Source of the DNA: DASRAU01 sp035638075
GTDB lineage: Bacteria; Acidobacteriota; Polarisedimenticolia; Gp22-AA2
Direction of reading: 5' to 3'
DNA length: 64,000 bases
Assembly: GCA_035638075.1 (NCBI GenBank)
Contig: DASRAU010000043.1
Span: 1-64,000 of the forward strand
How positions within the stretch are numbered: position 1 is the stretch's first letter; each line of letters begins with the position of its first letter. The notes beneath the pieces were generated by a model, which saw only the letters and a list, made by a program, of their open reading frames with translations, ran no database searches and was not told the DNA's origin. Shown in pieces: positions 1 through 9,934 of the stretch. The translations under genes and the position numbers were made by a program.

Positions 1-11
1 CTGCCGCCCGC

Positions 12-1103
12 ATGACGGGGCTCATGGTGCCGCGGGTCTCCGCCGCGCGCGCCTGGGCGATCGCCTGCACGGCCTACTTCGCGATCGTGCTCGCGGCGGT
101 GCTGATGACCGCGCACGCGCCGTTCTGGACGTCGGCGCGCATCGCCCTGATCCAGGTCGTTCCGGATTGCGCGCTTGCGCCTCTGGCGTTCGCGGCGGCG
201 CGACGCATCCCTCTCGGGCGGCTCCCGGCCTGGCGCTTCGCCTTGTTCCACACCGCCGGAGGAGCGGCTTTCACGCTCCTTTCGGCCCTCGCCTTTCTCG
301 CCGGGTTCCTGGTGGAGGGACGGCTCACGGGAGGAGCGTGGCCCGCGCTGCCCCGCTTCGAGGGTTTCGTCTACAAGGGGATCGGATCGGTGCTGGTGTA
401 CGCGACCGTGTGCGCCGCCGCCAACGCCGTCGAGCAGGCGCGCCGCGCGGCGCGCGCCGAGGTGCTGTCGGCGGAGGCGCGCCTCGCCGCGCTGCGCGCC
501 CGGCTCAACCCGCACTTCATCCTCAACCTGCTGCACACGCTCATGGGGCTCGTGGGGCGCGACCCGGCTTCAGCGCAGGCGGCGCTCGAGCAGCTCGGCG
601 ACGTGCTGCGCTATGCGCTGCGGGTGCAGTCGCAGGGTCTCGACGAGGTGCGGCTGCGCGAGGAGTGGGAGTTCGTCGAGCGCTACCTCGCGCTCGAGCG
701 CCTGCGGCTCGGCGACAGGCTCCGGACGCGGCTCGAGGTCGAAGAGTCGCTTCTCGATACGGTGGTGCCGGTGTTCTCGCTGCAGCCGCTCGTGGAGAAC
801 GCGGTGCGCCACGCCATCGCCCCGCGCGCCTCGGGAGGGAGCATCGCCGTGCGCGCGGCGCGCCAGGGCGACACCGTCCTGCTCACCGTCGAGGACGACG
901 GCGTAGCGCCGGACGATGCCCTCGCACCTCGCGTGGAGAGCCGTGCGGCTCCGAACGGAGGGGCGGGGAACGGGATCGGTCTCCGCCTGATCCGTGAGCG
1001 CCTGGCGGCGCTCTATGGCGCCGCGGCGCGCCTGGAGACGGGACGCTCGAGTCTCGGCGGCTTCCGCGCCGCCGTCACGGTGCCGCTCGGGGAGGGCCCG
1101 TGA
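12..1103 (+). CDS. LytS/YehU-type sensor histidine kinase
   Basis: Membrane sensor kinase of the LytS/YehU class (His_kinase plus HATPase_c), 363 aa. Residues about 12-150 form several hydrophobic segments with no recognisable extracellular sensor domain. The phosphoacceptor is His168 in the motif NPHFILN. The ATP-binding half shows an N-box (LVENAVRHA) and a glycine box (GNGIGLRLI). The LytTR response regulator follows directly and is the obvious partner. The gene sits at the window edge, so an upstream start cannot be excluded. ATG12 and ATG24 are both possible. The signal sensed cannot be told from the sequence. Confidence 0.9.
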   Translation: MTGLMVPRVSAARAWAIACTAYFAIVLAAVLMTAHAPFWTSARIALIQVVPDCALAPLAFAAARRIPLGRLPAWRFALFHTAGGAAFTLLSALAFLAGFLVEGRLTGGAWPALPRFEGFVYKGIGSVLVYATVCAAANAVEQARRAARAEVLSAEARLAALRARLNPHFILNLLHTLMGLVGRDPASAQAALEQLGDVLRYALRVQSQGLDEVRLREEWEFVERYLALERLRLGDRLRTRLEVEESLLDTVVPVFSLQPLVENAVRHAIAPRASGGSIAVRAARQGDTVLLTVEDDGVAPDDALAPRVESRAAPNGGAGNGIGLRLIRERLAALYGAAARLETGRSSLGGFRAAVTVPLGEGP

Positions 1104-1137
1104 TCGTCAAGTCATGCGGCAGGATCAGGGAGGCGTC

Positions 1138-1890
1138 GTGACCACACCGGCCGGCGGCATTCGCGCCGTCATCGTCGAGGACGAGCCGGAGGCGCGGCTC
1201 GCGCTGAGGACCTGGCTCGAGGACGAGGACGGGATCGAGGTGGTCGGGGAGGCGGCCGATGGACGCACGGCGGTCGCCCTGATCGACCGGCTGCGCCCCG
1301 ATGTCGTCTTCCTCGACGTGCAGCTCCCTGAAATGACCGGCCTGCGCGTGCTCGAAGCGGTGCAGCACGCCCCCGACGTCGTCTTCACCACGGCCTGGGA
1401 TCACTACGCCCTCGCGGCCTTCGAGCTCGGCGCGCTCGATTACCTCGTCAAGCCGTTCGGCCGCGACCGGTTCCTCAAGGCGCTGCAGCGGGTGAGACTG
1501 CGCCACGGCGGCGCGGAAGAGACCAGCGCACCCGAGCGGGCGCGCACGGCGTTCGCCTCCGGCCACCTGACGCGCCTGTTCGCGCGGCGCGGAGAGCGCA
1601 TCGTGCCGATCCTGGCGCACGACATCCGGCGCATCGCCGCGCAGGGAGACTACGCCGAGGTGCACACGCCCGCCGGCGCGTTTCTCCTGCACGTCAGCCT
1701 GAAGGAGCTCGCCGGGCGGCTCGACCCCGAGCGCTTCGTGCAGGTGCACCGCTCGCACATCGTCAATCTCGACGCCATCGATCACCTGAAGGCGTACGAC
1801 GAGCGCCGCCTGGTGATCGTCCTGAAGGAAGGCGGGGAGATCGTCGCCAGCCGCGCGGCATCCGAACGCCTCCGTCACGGCGTGCGCTGA
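1138..1890 (+). CDS. LytTR-family DNA-binding response regulator
   Basis: Two-domain response regulator, 250 aa. The N-terminal receiver has the acidic pair in IVEDEPEA, phosphoacceptor Asp60 in FLDVQLPEMTG and the conserved Lys in YLVKPFG. The C-terminal LytTR domain (about residues 150-250) contains the typical VQVHRSHIVNL segment that contacts DNA. I chose GTG1138 because AGGGAGG lies at 1127-1133. ATG1114 is an in-frame alternative adding eight residues. It begins just after the kinase stop (1103), so the two form an operon. LytTR regulators often control cell-surface or secreted functions. The target here is unknown. Confidence 0.9.
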   Translation: MTTPAGGIRAVIVEDEPEARLALRTWLEDEDGIEVVGEAADGRTAVALIDRLRPDVVFLDVQLPEMTGLRVLEAVQHAPDVVFTTAWDHYALAAFELGALDYLVKPFGRDRFLKALQRVRLRHGGAEETSAPERARTAFASGHLTRLFARRGERIVPILAHDIRRIAAQGDYAEVHTPAGAFLLHVSLKELAGRLDPERFVQVHRSHIVNLDAIDHLKAYDERRLVIVLKEGGEIVASRAASERLRHGVR

Positions 1891-1893
1891 GGG

Positions 1894-3981
<2,088 letters not shown>

Positions 3982-4100
3982 GGGAACGGCGATTGTAGCC
4001 CGCGCCCCGAGCGCGACGCCAGCATGCCGGCCGGCCCGTGACGGCGGGGACAGCGGTCAAGTCCTGGCCGGGTCAACGGCAGCGTGCGCAGTTCCCGCGA

Positions 4101-4129
4101 TTGCATGCCGTTCGGTGCGCGCATAGAAT
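4101..4129 (+). promoter_or_regulatory. predicted sigma-70 promoter of the glucan operon
   Basis: TTGCAT (4101-4106), 17-bp spacer, TAGAAT (4124-4129). It sits where the operon should start and predicts transcription from about 4136. That places the true start codon of the first gene downstream of this point. Confidence 0.6.
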
Positions 4130-4173
4130 CCTCCCTCCTCGAAACGTCAGGCATCCTGTTGGGACGGTTGGCC

Positions 4174-6528
4174 TTGGCCAGACAAGCAGTCGGACCACAA
4201 CCCGAGCCTCTGCCTCCGCTGCCGGCCCCCGGCGGGCCGGCGCGCGCCGTGCTGCTGCCGATCTCCCCGAAGTTGCTCTTCCTTTATTGGGTGCTCGACG
4301 ACGGCGTCCGGCAGAGGCTCGACCAGGCGACCGGGCCTGCAGAACTCCGGTTGGAATGGATGGGGGAGGCGTACGCGCCGGGCCAGGAACACGAGGCCCG
4401 CCGCGGCGACGGCGGCGACGCGAAGCGGCTGTCGTTCGATTTCCGCAGCGGCTCCTGGTATCTCGATGTGGCCGGCACGACGGGACGGGTGCGCGCGCGG
4501 CTGGGTCTCATCGAGCGCGGACGCTTCGTCGAGATCCTGGCGAGCAACGAGCTCCTGATCCCGCGCGCCGAGCCCGGCCCGGGCCCGGAGATCTGGATGG
4601 ATCGCCGGGCGCTGCGTGCGGGGCACGGTGAGCCGCTGCCGCCGCCGACCACGCGGCGGCTCGAGCCGGGCGGTGCGGGCAAAGGCTCGTCGCCGGCGGA
4701 GGTGGTTCGCGACGGCGTCAGCGTGCGGCCCTCGCCCGTCTCCTCGCCGGGAGGACGGCTTGCGTGGAGCACCGTGCCGCGCCACGACGTCGTTGCGGGC
4801 GAGCCGGCCGGACGCGTGGCGGCCGCAACGCCGCTCTGGAGCGAGCCCGAGGCGCCGGCCGACATCCGGGCCGGCCGCAGACCGCCGGGCAAAGCACCCG
4901 TGCCGCCGATCGGCGTCGCGAACCCCGTGGGCTACCTCGGTCTCGTCCTGCACGCGCACCTGCCGTTCGTGAGGCACCCGGAGCACGACTTCTTCCTCGA
5001 GGAGCAGTGGCTCTTCGAGGGAATCACCGAAACCTACCTGCCGATCCTCGACGCGCTCGACCAGCTGGCGCGCGAGCGGGCGCCGGTGCGGCTGACGATG
5101 TCCTTGAGCCCGACGCTCCTCGCCATGCTCAGCGACCCGCTGCTGATGGCGAAGTACGAGCGCCTCCTCGGGCGGTTGTGCCACCTGGCGTGGCGCGAGG
5201 TGGAGCGCACCCGCAAGGACCCCGACTTCAGCCCGGTCGCCGGTTTCTACTGGGATCGCCTGCACCGCTACCAGCACCTGTTCGTCGAGCGCTGGAACCG
5301 CGATCTGCCCGCGGTGTTCCGCGACCTCGAGGACCGCGGCGTGCTCGAGCTCATGACCTGCGCCGCGACGCACGGCTTCCTGCCGCTGCACCGCCTCGAC
5401 CCGGGCACGCTGCGCGGGCAGATCGAGACGGCGGTCGCCGAGCACCGGCGCCTGCTCGGGCGCACGCCGCGCGGGTTGTGGCTGCCGGAGTGCGCCTACT
5501 TCGAAGGCCTCGACGCGTACGTCGCCGACGCCGGCATCGAGTACTTCTTCGTCGACACGCACGCGATCCGCAACGCGACGAGCCCGCCCCGCTTCGACGT
5601 GCACGCGCCGCTCCTGTGTCCGACCGGCGTCGCCGCCTTCGGGCGCGACGAGGAATCCTCGGTGCAGGTGTGGAGCAGCCAGGAGGGCTATCCGGGGGAT
5701 CCGTCGTACCGCGACTTCTACCGCGACATCGGCTTCGATCTCGAGCACGCCTACGTCGCGCCGTATCTCGACCCGGCCGGCACCCGCGGGATGACGGGGT
5801 TCAAGTACCATCGCATCACCGGCCGGACCGACTGGAAGGAACCGTACAAACGGGCCGCGGCGCTGCGAAGCGCGGCGCGACACGCCGCCGATTTCGTCGG
5901 CAACCGCCGCGCGCAGATGACGTGGCTGCGGGGCGGCCTCGATCGGCCGCCGCTGGTCGTCTCGATGTACGACGCGGAGTTGTTCGGCCACTGGTGGTTC
6001 GAAGGGCCCGACTGGCTCGATCTCGTCCTGCGCGGTCTTCCCGGCGCGGGGATCGCGGCGGTCAGCCCGGCGCAGTACCTGGAGGCGCATCCGGTGACGC
6101 AGGTGGCGCGGCCGTCCGAGTCGTCGTGGGGTGAGAACGGCTATCACGACGTGTGGCTGCGCAGCGACAACGACTGGATCGTCCCGCCGCTCCACGACGC
6201 CTCTCGCCGCATGGCCGCCATCGCCGACGAGGTCCGATCGTCCGGCACCGATCTGCGGCGCCGCCTCGCGGCGCAGGCGGCGCGGGAGCTGCTGCTCGCG
6301 CAGGCCTCCGACTGGCCCTTCATCCTGAAGAACCGCACCACGCCGGAGTACGCGCGCCAGCGGGTCCACGAGCACCTCGATCGCTTCGACCGCCTGGCGC
6401 GGCTGTTCGCGTCGCGCGCTGGGGAGGGGAGCGGCGAGGCCCGCCGGGCCGTGGACGTGCTGGCGGCCATAGAATCCCGCGACAATCTCTTTCCGGAGAT
6501 CGACCCGGGGCTGTGGGGGACACGATGA
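4174..6528 (+). CDS. DUF4912-GH57 fusion, 1,4-alpha-glucan branching enzyme
   Basis: Glycogen branching enzyme of the GH57 type (not GH13 GlgB), 784 aa from the chosen start. Residues about 20-130 form a DUF4912-like domain (PISPKLLFLYW near its start). A Pro/Arg-rich linker follows, then the GH57 barrel with LHAHLPFVRH (region 1), the nucleophile region LWLPECAY (Glu439) and the acid region SMYDAELFGHWWF (Asp600). The frame is open from GTG4084 and has ATG4105, but both precede the predicted transcription start. TTG4174, with GGGACGG seven bases upstream, is therefore my best guess. It is first in a six-gene operon and overlaps glgC by ATGA. The start is uncertain; the function is well supported by motifs and context. 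Confidence 0.85.
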   Translation: MARQAVGPQPEPLPPLPAPGGPARAVLLPISPKLLFLYWVLDDGVRQRLDQATGPAELRLEWMGEAYAPGQEHEARRGDGGDAKRLSFDFRSGSWYLDVAGTTGRVRARLGLIERGRFVEILASNELLIPRAEPGPGPEIWMDRRALRAGHGEPLPPPTTRRLEPGGAGKGSSPAEVVRDGVSVRPSPVSSPGGRLAWSTVPRHDVVAGEPAGRVAAATPLWSEPEAPADIRAGRRPPGKAPVPPIGVANPVGYLGLVLHAHLPFVRHPEHDFFLEEQWLFEGITETYLPILDALDQLARERAPVRLTMSLSPTLLAMLSDPLLMAKYERLLGRLCHLAWREVERTRKDPDFSPVAGFYWDRLHRYQHLFVERWNRDLPAVFRDLEDRGVLELMTCAATHGFLPLHRLDPGTLRGQIETAVAEHRRLLGRTPRGLWLPECAYFEGLDAYVADAGIEYFFVDTHAIRNATSPPRFDVHAPLLCPTGVAAFGRDEESSVQVWSSQEGYPGDPSYRDFYRDIGFDLEHAYVAPYLDPAGTRGMTGFKYHRITGRTDWKEPYKRAAALRSAARHAADFVGNRRAQMTWLRGGLDRPPLVVSMYDAELFGHWWFEGPDWLDLVLRGLPGAGIAAVSPAQYLEAHPVTQVARPSESSWGENGYHDVWLRSDNDWIVPPLHDASRRMAAIADEVRSSGTDLRRRLAAQAARELLLAQASDWPFILKNRTTPEYARQRVHEHLDRFDRLARLFASRAGEGSGEARRAVDVLAAIESRDNLFPEIDPGLWGTR

Positions 6529-7835
6529 ACGAACGCGGGACGCGCGGGGACGGGGGCGTGGGTCGCGCGAACGCGGGACCGCCGGGGTACGGCGGCGACT
6601 CGCGGCGCCTGCAGGCGATCGTGCTGGCCGGCGGCGAGGGCCGCCGTCTCATGCCGCTGACGCGGCGCCGGGCCAAGCCGGCGATGCCGTTCGCGGGCGC
6701 CTACCGCCTGGTGGACTTCGTCCTGTCGAACCTCGTCCACTCGAACATGTTCCGCATCCACGTGCTGACGCAGTATCAGTCGTACTCGCTCATCCGGCAC
6801 CTGTCGCGCGGCTGGAACTTCGCGTCCAACCTGGGGCAGTACTGCGAAGTGATCCCGGCGGCGTTCGGCGAGGGGAAAGGCTGGTACCTCGGCTCCGCCG
6901 ACGCGCTGTACCAGAACCTCGAGCGGATGGAGCGCGACCGCCCGGCGTACGTCGCGGTCCTCGGCGCCGACCACATCTACCGCATGGACTACCAGCAGAT
7001 GCTCGACGAGCACGTCGAGAGCGGCGCCGACATCAGCGTCAGCGTGGTGCCCCACCCGATCGAGGAGGCGCACCAGTTCGGCTGTCTCGAGGTGGACGCG
7101 GCGATGCGGGTGACGCGCTTCCTGGAGAAGCCGAAGACGCCGCCGCCGTTCCCCGGCGACGCCTCGAAGGCGCTGGTGTCGATGGGGAACTACATCTTCA
7201 ACTACGACGTGCTGCGCGAAGCGGTCCTCTTCGATCACGAGGCGTCGGATTCGACGCACGACATCGGCCGCGACATCCTGCCGCGCTGGTACGAGAAGCG
7301 CCACGTGCGCGCCTACAACTTCATGAACAACCAGGTGCCCGGGGCGCCCGCCTCCGACAACGGCTACTGGCGCGACGTCGGGACCCTCGACGCGTACTGG
7401 CGGGCCTCGATGGATCTCGTCAGCGTCACGCCGTCGTTCAACACCTACAACTACGACTGGCCGATCCTGACGGCGCGCCGCGACGATCCGCCGGCGAAGT
7501 TCGTCTTCGCCGACCGCGAGTCGAACCGGGCCGGCATCGCCACCGACTCGCTCGTCTGCAACGGCGGCATCATCTCGGGCGGGCACATCGACCGCTGCGT
7601 GTTGAGCCCGCGGGTGCGCATCAATTCCTACGCCACGGTGTCCGAGAGCGTGCTGTTCGAGGAGGTGGACATCGGGCGCCGCTGCCGCATCCGCCGCGCC
7701 ATCATCGACAAGAACATCCGCATCCCCCCCGACACGGTCATCGGCTATGACGCCGAGCAGGACCGGGCGCGCGGCATCACCGTCAGCGGCGAGGGGATCG
7801 CCGTGGTCTCCTCGGACGCCCGCTTCGGGGTCTGA
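6525..7835 (+). CDS. glgC: glucose-1-phosphate adenylyltransferase
   Basis: Makes ADP-glucose from glucose-1-phosphate and ATP, the committed step of bacterial glycogen synthesis. 436 aa, normal for GlgC. The nucleotidyltransferase domain opens with VLAGGEGRRLMPLT and KPAMPFAG, contains DHIYRMDY, and is followed by a left-handed beta-helix C-terminus (about residues 320-420). The first ~25 residues are a Gly-rich extension. ATG6525 overlaps the upstream stop (ATGA), indicating translational coupling with the branching enzyme. It supplies the glgA product encoded at the end of this operon. Allosteric control by sugar phosphates is known for the family but not testable here. Confidence 0.96.
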   Translation: MNERGTRGDGGVGRANAGPPGYGGDSRRLQAIVLAGGEGRRLMPLTRRRAKPAMPFAGAYRLVDFVLSNLVHSNMFRIHVLTQYQSYSLIRHLSRGWNFASNLGQYCEVIPAAFGEGKGWYLGSADALYQNLERMERDRPAYVAVLGADHIYRMDYQQMLDEHVESGADISVSVVPHPIEEAHQFGCLEVDAAMRVTRFLEKPKTPPPFPGDASKALVSMGNYIFNYDVLREAVLFDHEASDSTHDIGRDILPRWYEKRHVRAYNFMNNQVPGAPASDNGYWRDVGTLDAYWRASMDLVSVTPSFNTYNYDWPILTARRDDPPAKFVFADRESNRAGIATDSLVCNGGIISGGHIDRCVLSPRVRINSYATVSESVLFEEVDIGRRCRIRRAIIDKNIRIPPDTVIGYDAEQDRARGITVSGEGIAVVSSDARFGV

Positions 7836-7840
7836 ACGCC

Positions 7841-9934
7841 GTGCCCCGCGCCGCGATCGCCTTCCTCTGGCACCTGCACCAGCCGCTCTACCGCCTGCAG
7901 GGAGAGCGCGTCTGCCGGCAGCCGTGGGTGCGCCTCCACGCCGGGAGGTCGTACTACGACATGGTGCGCGTGCTCGAGGAGTTCCCCGGGATGCGCGTCA
8001 CCCTCAACCTGGTGCCGACCTTGCTGGAGCAGATGCGCGCCTACACGAAAGGCGACACCGACACCTTCCGCGAGGCGGCCATGGTGCCGGTGGAGGAGGC
8101 GGACGACGCGCAGCGGCGTTTCCTCGTCGAGCACTTCTTCTCGGCGCAGGAGGAGCGGATGATCCGTCCGCTGCCGCGCTTCGCGGAGCTTTTCCGTCTG
8201 CGCGCCGACGCGCGCCGGCGCCGCGGCGACGAAGAGGCGTGGCGCGACTTCTCGCAGACCGATCTGCGCGACCTGCAGGCGCTGTTCGATCTCGCCTGGT
8301 TCGGGTTCAAGGCGCCCGAGGACTACCCGGAGATCGCCGCCCTGCGCCGGCGCGGGCGGGCCTTTACGCGCGACGACATCGCGACGCTCCATCGCGTCCA
8401 GGACGACATCCTGCGCCGGCTTCCCGACCTGTACCGCGGGGCCGCGGAGCGCGGCCAGGCGGAGATCGCGGCGTCCCCGTACGCCCACCCGATCCTGCCG
8501 CTCCTCGCTGACACCGAGTCGGCGCTCGAGGCGCTGCCGAAGGCGGTGCTGCCGGAGCGCTTCCGCGCGCCCAAGGACGCGCGCGCCCAGATCGCCGAAG
8601 GGCTCGAAGCGGTCGAGGCGGAGATCGGGCGTCGGCCGCGCGGCATGTGGCCTTCCGAGGGCTCAATCTCCCAGGCCGCGGTGGCGCTGATGGCGGCGTG
8701 CGGCGTCGGCTGGGCGGCGAGCGACATCGAGGTGCTGCGCGCCTCCGAGCGGGACGGCGACGCCGATCCTCGCCGGCCGTGGCACCTCGAGGGGGATGGG
8801 GCGCCCCTGGCGCTGCTGTTCCGCGATCACGACCTGTCGGACCGGGTCGGCTTCGTCTACAGCCGCCGCGATCCGCGCGAGGCGGCGGCCGAGCTGGTCG
8901 CCGAGGCGCGGGCGCGATCGGGAGACGCGGAGGACGCCGTCACCCTCATCGCGCTCGACGGCGAGAATCCCTGGGAGCAGTACGCGGACGCCGGCGCCGG
9001 ATTCCTGCGCGCCCTGTACGGTGTGCTCGAGAAGGAGCAGGAGCTCGTGCCGCGGACCGTGGGCGAGGCGATCGCCGCCTGCCCGCGGCGCGGCGTGGTG
9101 CGCCGGCTGCGCGCCGGCTCGTGGATCGAGGCGTCGTTCGGCATCTGGATCGGCGGGCCGGAGAAAAACCGGGCGTGGAACCTGCTGGGAGAGACGCGTC
9201 GCCGGGTGCAGCCCACGCTGGAGGACCCGGATCGCCCGCAGGCGCGCCGCGCCGCCTGGGCGGCCCTGCGCGCAGCGGAGGGGAGCGACTGGTTCTGGTG
9301 GCTCGACGGCCAGTTCGACAATCTCTATCGCGCCGACTTCGACGCCTTGTTTCGCGGTCACCTGCGCCAGGCGTGCGAGGCGGCTGGTGTGCCGCCGCCG
9401 GAAGGGCTCGGGTGGCCGATCATCGCCGGCCGCGATCAAGACATGTTGAGGGCCGCGGCGCTGGATCCGTCGATCGACGGGTTCGAAAGCGACTACTTCG
9501 AGTGGTACACCGCGGCGCCGATGGACGGCGCCAACCTCGTCGCCGCCGGCACCATGCAGCGCGCCGGCCGGACCATCGGCGCCCTGCGCTGCGCCATCAC
9601 GCCGAAAGGCGCCATCGCGCTGCGGCTCGATCCCCCGTCGCCCGGGATGCGGGCGCCGTTCGCCGGGACGCGCCTGTCGCTGCGCATCGCCGTGCCGGAG
9701 GGCCCGGTGGTCGAATCGCGGCTGGCCCTCGATGATGAGGGGAACCTGCTCGAAGCCGAGCCGGCCGGGGTGAAGGCGCGCGCCCGGAAGATCCTCGAGC
9801 TGTCGGTGCCGGCCCAGGCGATCGTCGCCAACGGCACGGAGCGGGCGCGCTTGTCGATCACGCTGGAACAGGAGGGAACGCCGTTGCCGCTCCGGGACCT
9901 GGAGTTCCGCTGGGATCGCGGGGTGCCGCGATGA
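7841..9934 (+). CDS. GH57 glycoside hydrolase (alpha-amylase/amylopullulanase-like)
   Basis: 697-aa cytoplasmic GH57 enzyme; no signal peptide is visible. Family landmarks are LWHLHQPLYR (region 1), GMWPSEGSIS with the likely nucleophile Glu, and IALDGENPWEQY with the likely acid Asp. The C-terminal third looks like a beta-sandwich. This subgroup is usually annotated as alpha-amylase or amylopullulanase-like, but substrate cannot be assigned from the sequence. It is not the branching enzyme and not the transferase flanking it. GTG7841 starts 5 bp after glgC, and the stop overlaps the next gene by ATGA. Its operon position suggests remodelling or turnover of internal glycogen. Confidence 0.85.
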   Translation: MPRAAIAFLWHLHQPLYRLQGERVCRQPWVRLHAGRSYYDMVRVLEEFPGMRVTLNLVPTLLEQMRAYTKGDTDTFREAAMVPVEEADDAQRRFLVEHFFSAQEERMIRPLPRFAELFRLRADARRRRGDEEAWRDFSQTDLRDLQALFDLAWFGFKAPEDYPEIAALRRRGRAFTRDDIATLHRVQDDILRRLPDLYRGAAERGQAEIAASPYAHPILPLLADTESALEALPKAVLPERFRAPKDARAQIAEGLEAVEAEIGRRPRGMWPSEGSISQAAVALMAACGVGWAASDIEVLRASERDGDADPRRPWHLEGDGAPLALLFRDHDLSDRVGFVYSRRDPREAAAELVAEARARSGDAEDAVTLIALDGENPWEQYADAGAGFLRALYGVLEKEQELVPRTVGEAIAACPRRGVVRRLRAGSWIEASFGIWIGGPEKNRAWNLLGETRRRVQPTLEDPDRPQARRAAWAALRAAEGSDWFWWLDGQFDNLYRADFDALFRGHLRQACEAAGVPPPEGLGWPIIAGRDQDMLRAAALDPSIDGFESDYFEWYTAAPMDGANLVAAGTMQRAGRTIGALRCAITPKGAIALRLDPPSPGMRAPFAGTRLSLRIAVPEGPVVESRLALDDEGNLLEAEPAGVKARARKILELSVPAQAIVANGTERARLSITLEQEGTPLPLRDLEFRWDRGVPR

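Noticed and set aside
6470..6475. TAGAAT hexamer before glgC as an internal promoter
   Set aside because: It lies in the branching-enzyme coding sequence and has no acceptable -35 at 16-18 bp. glgC is translationally coupled by ATGA.
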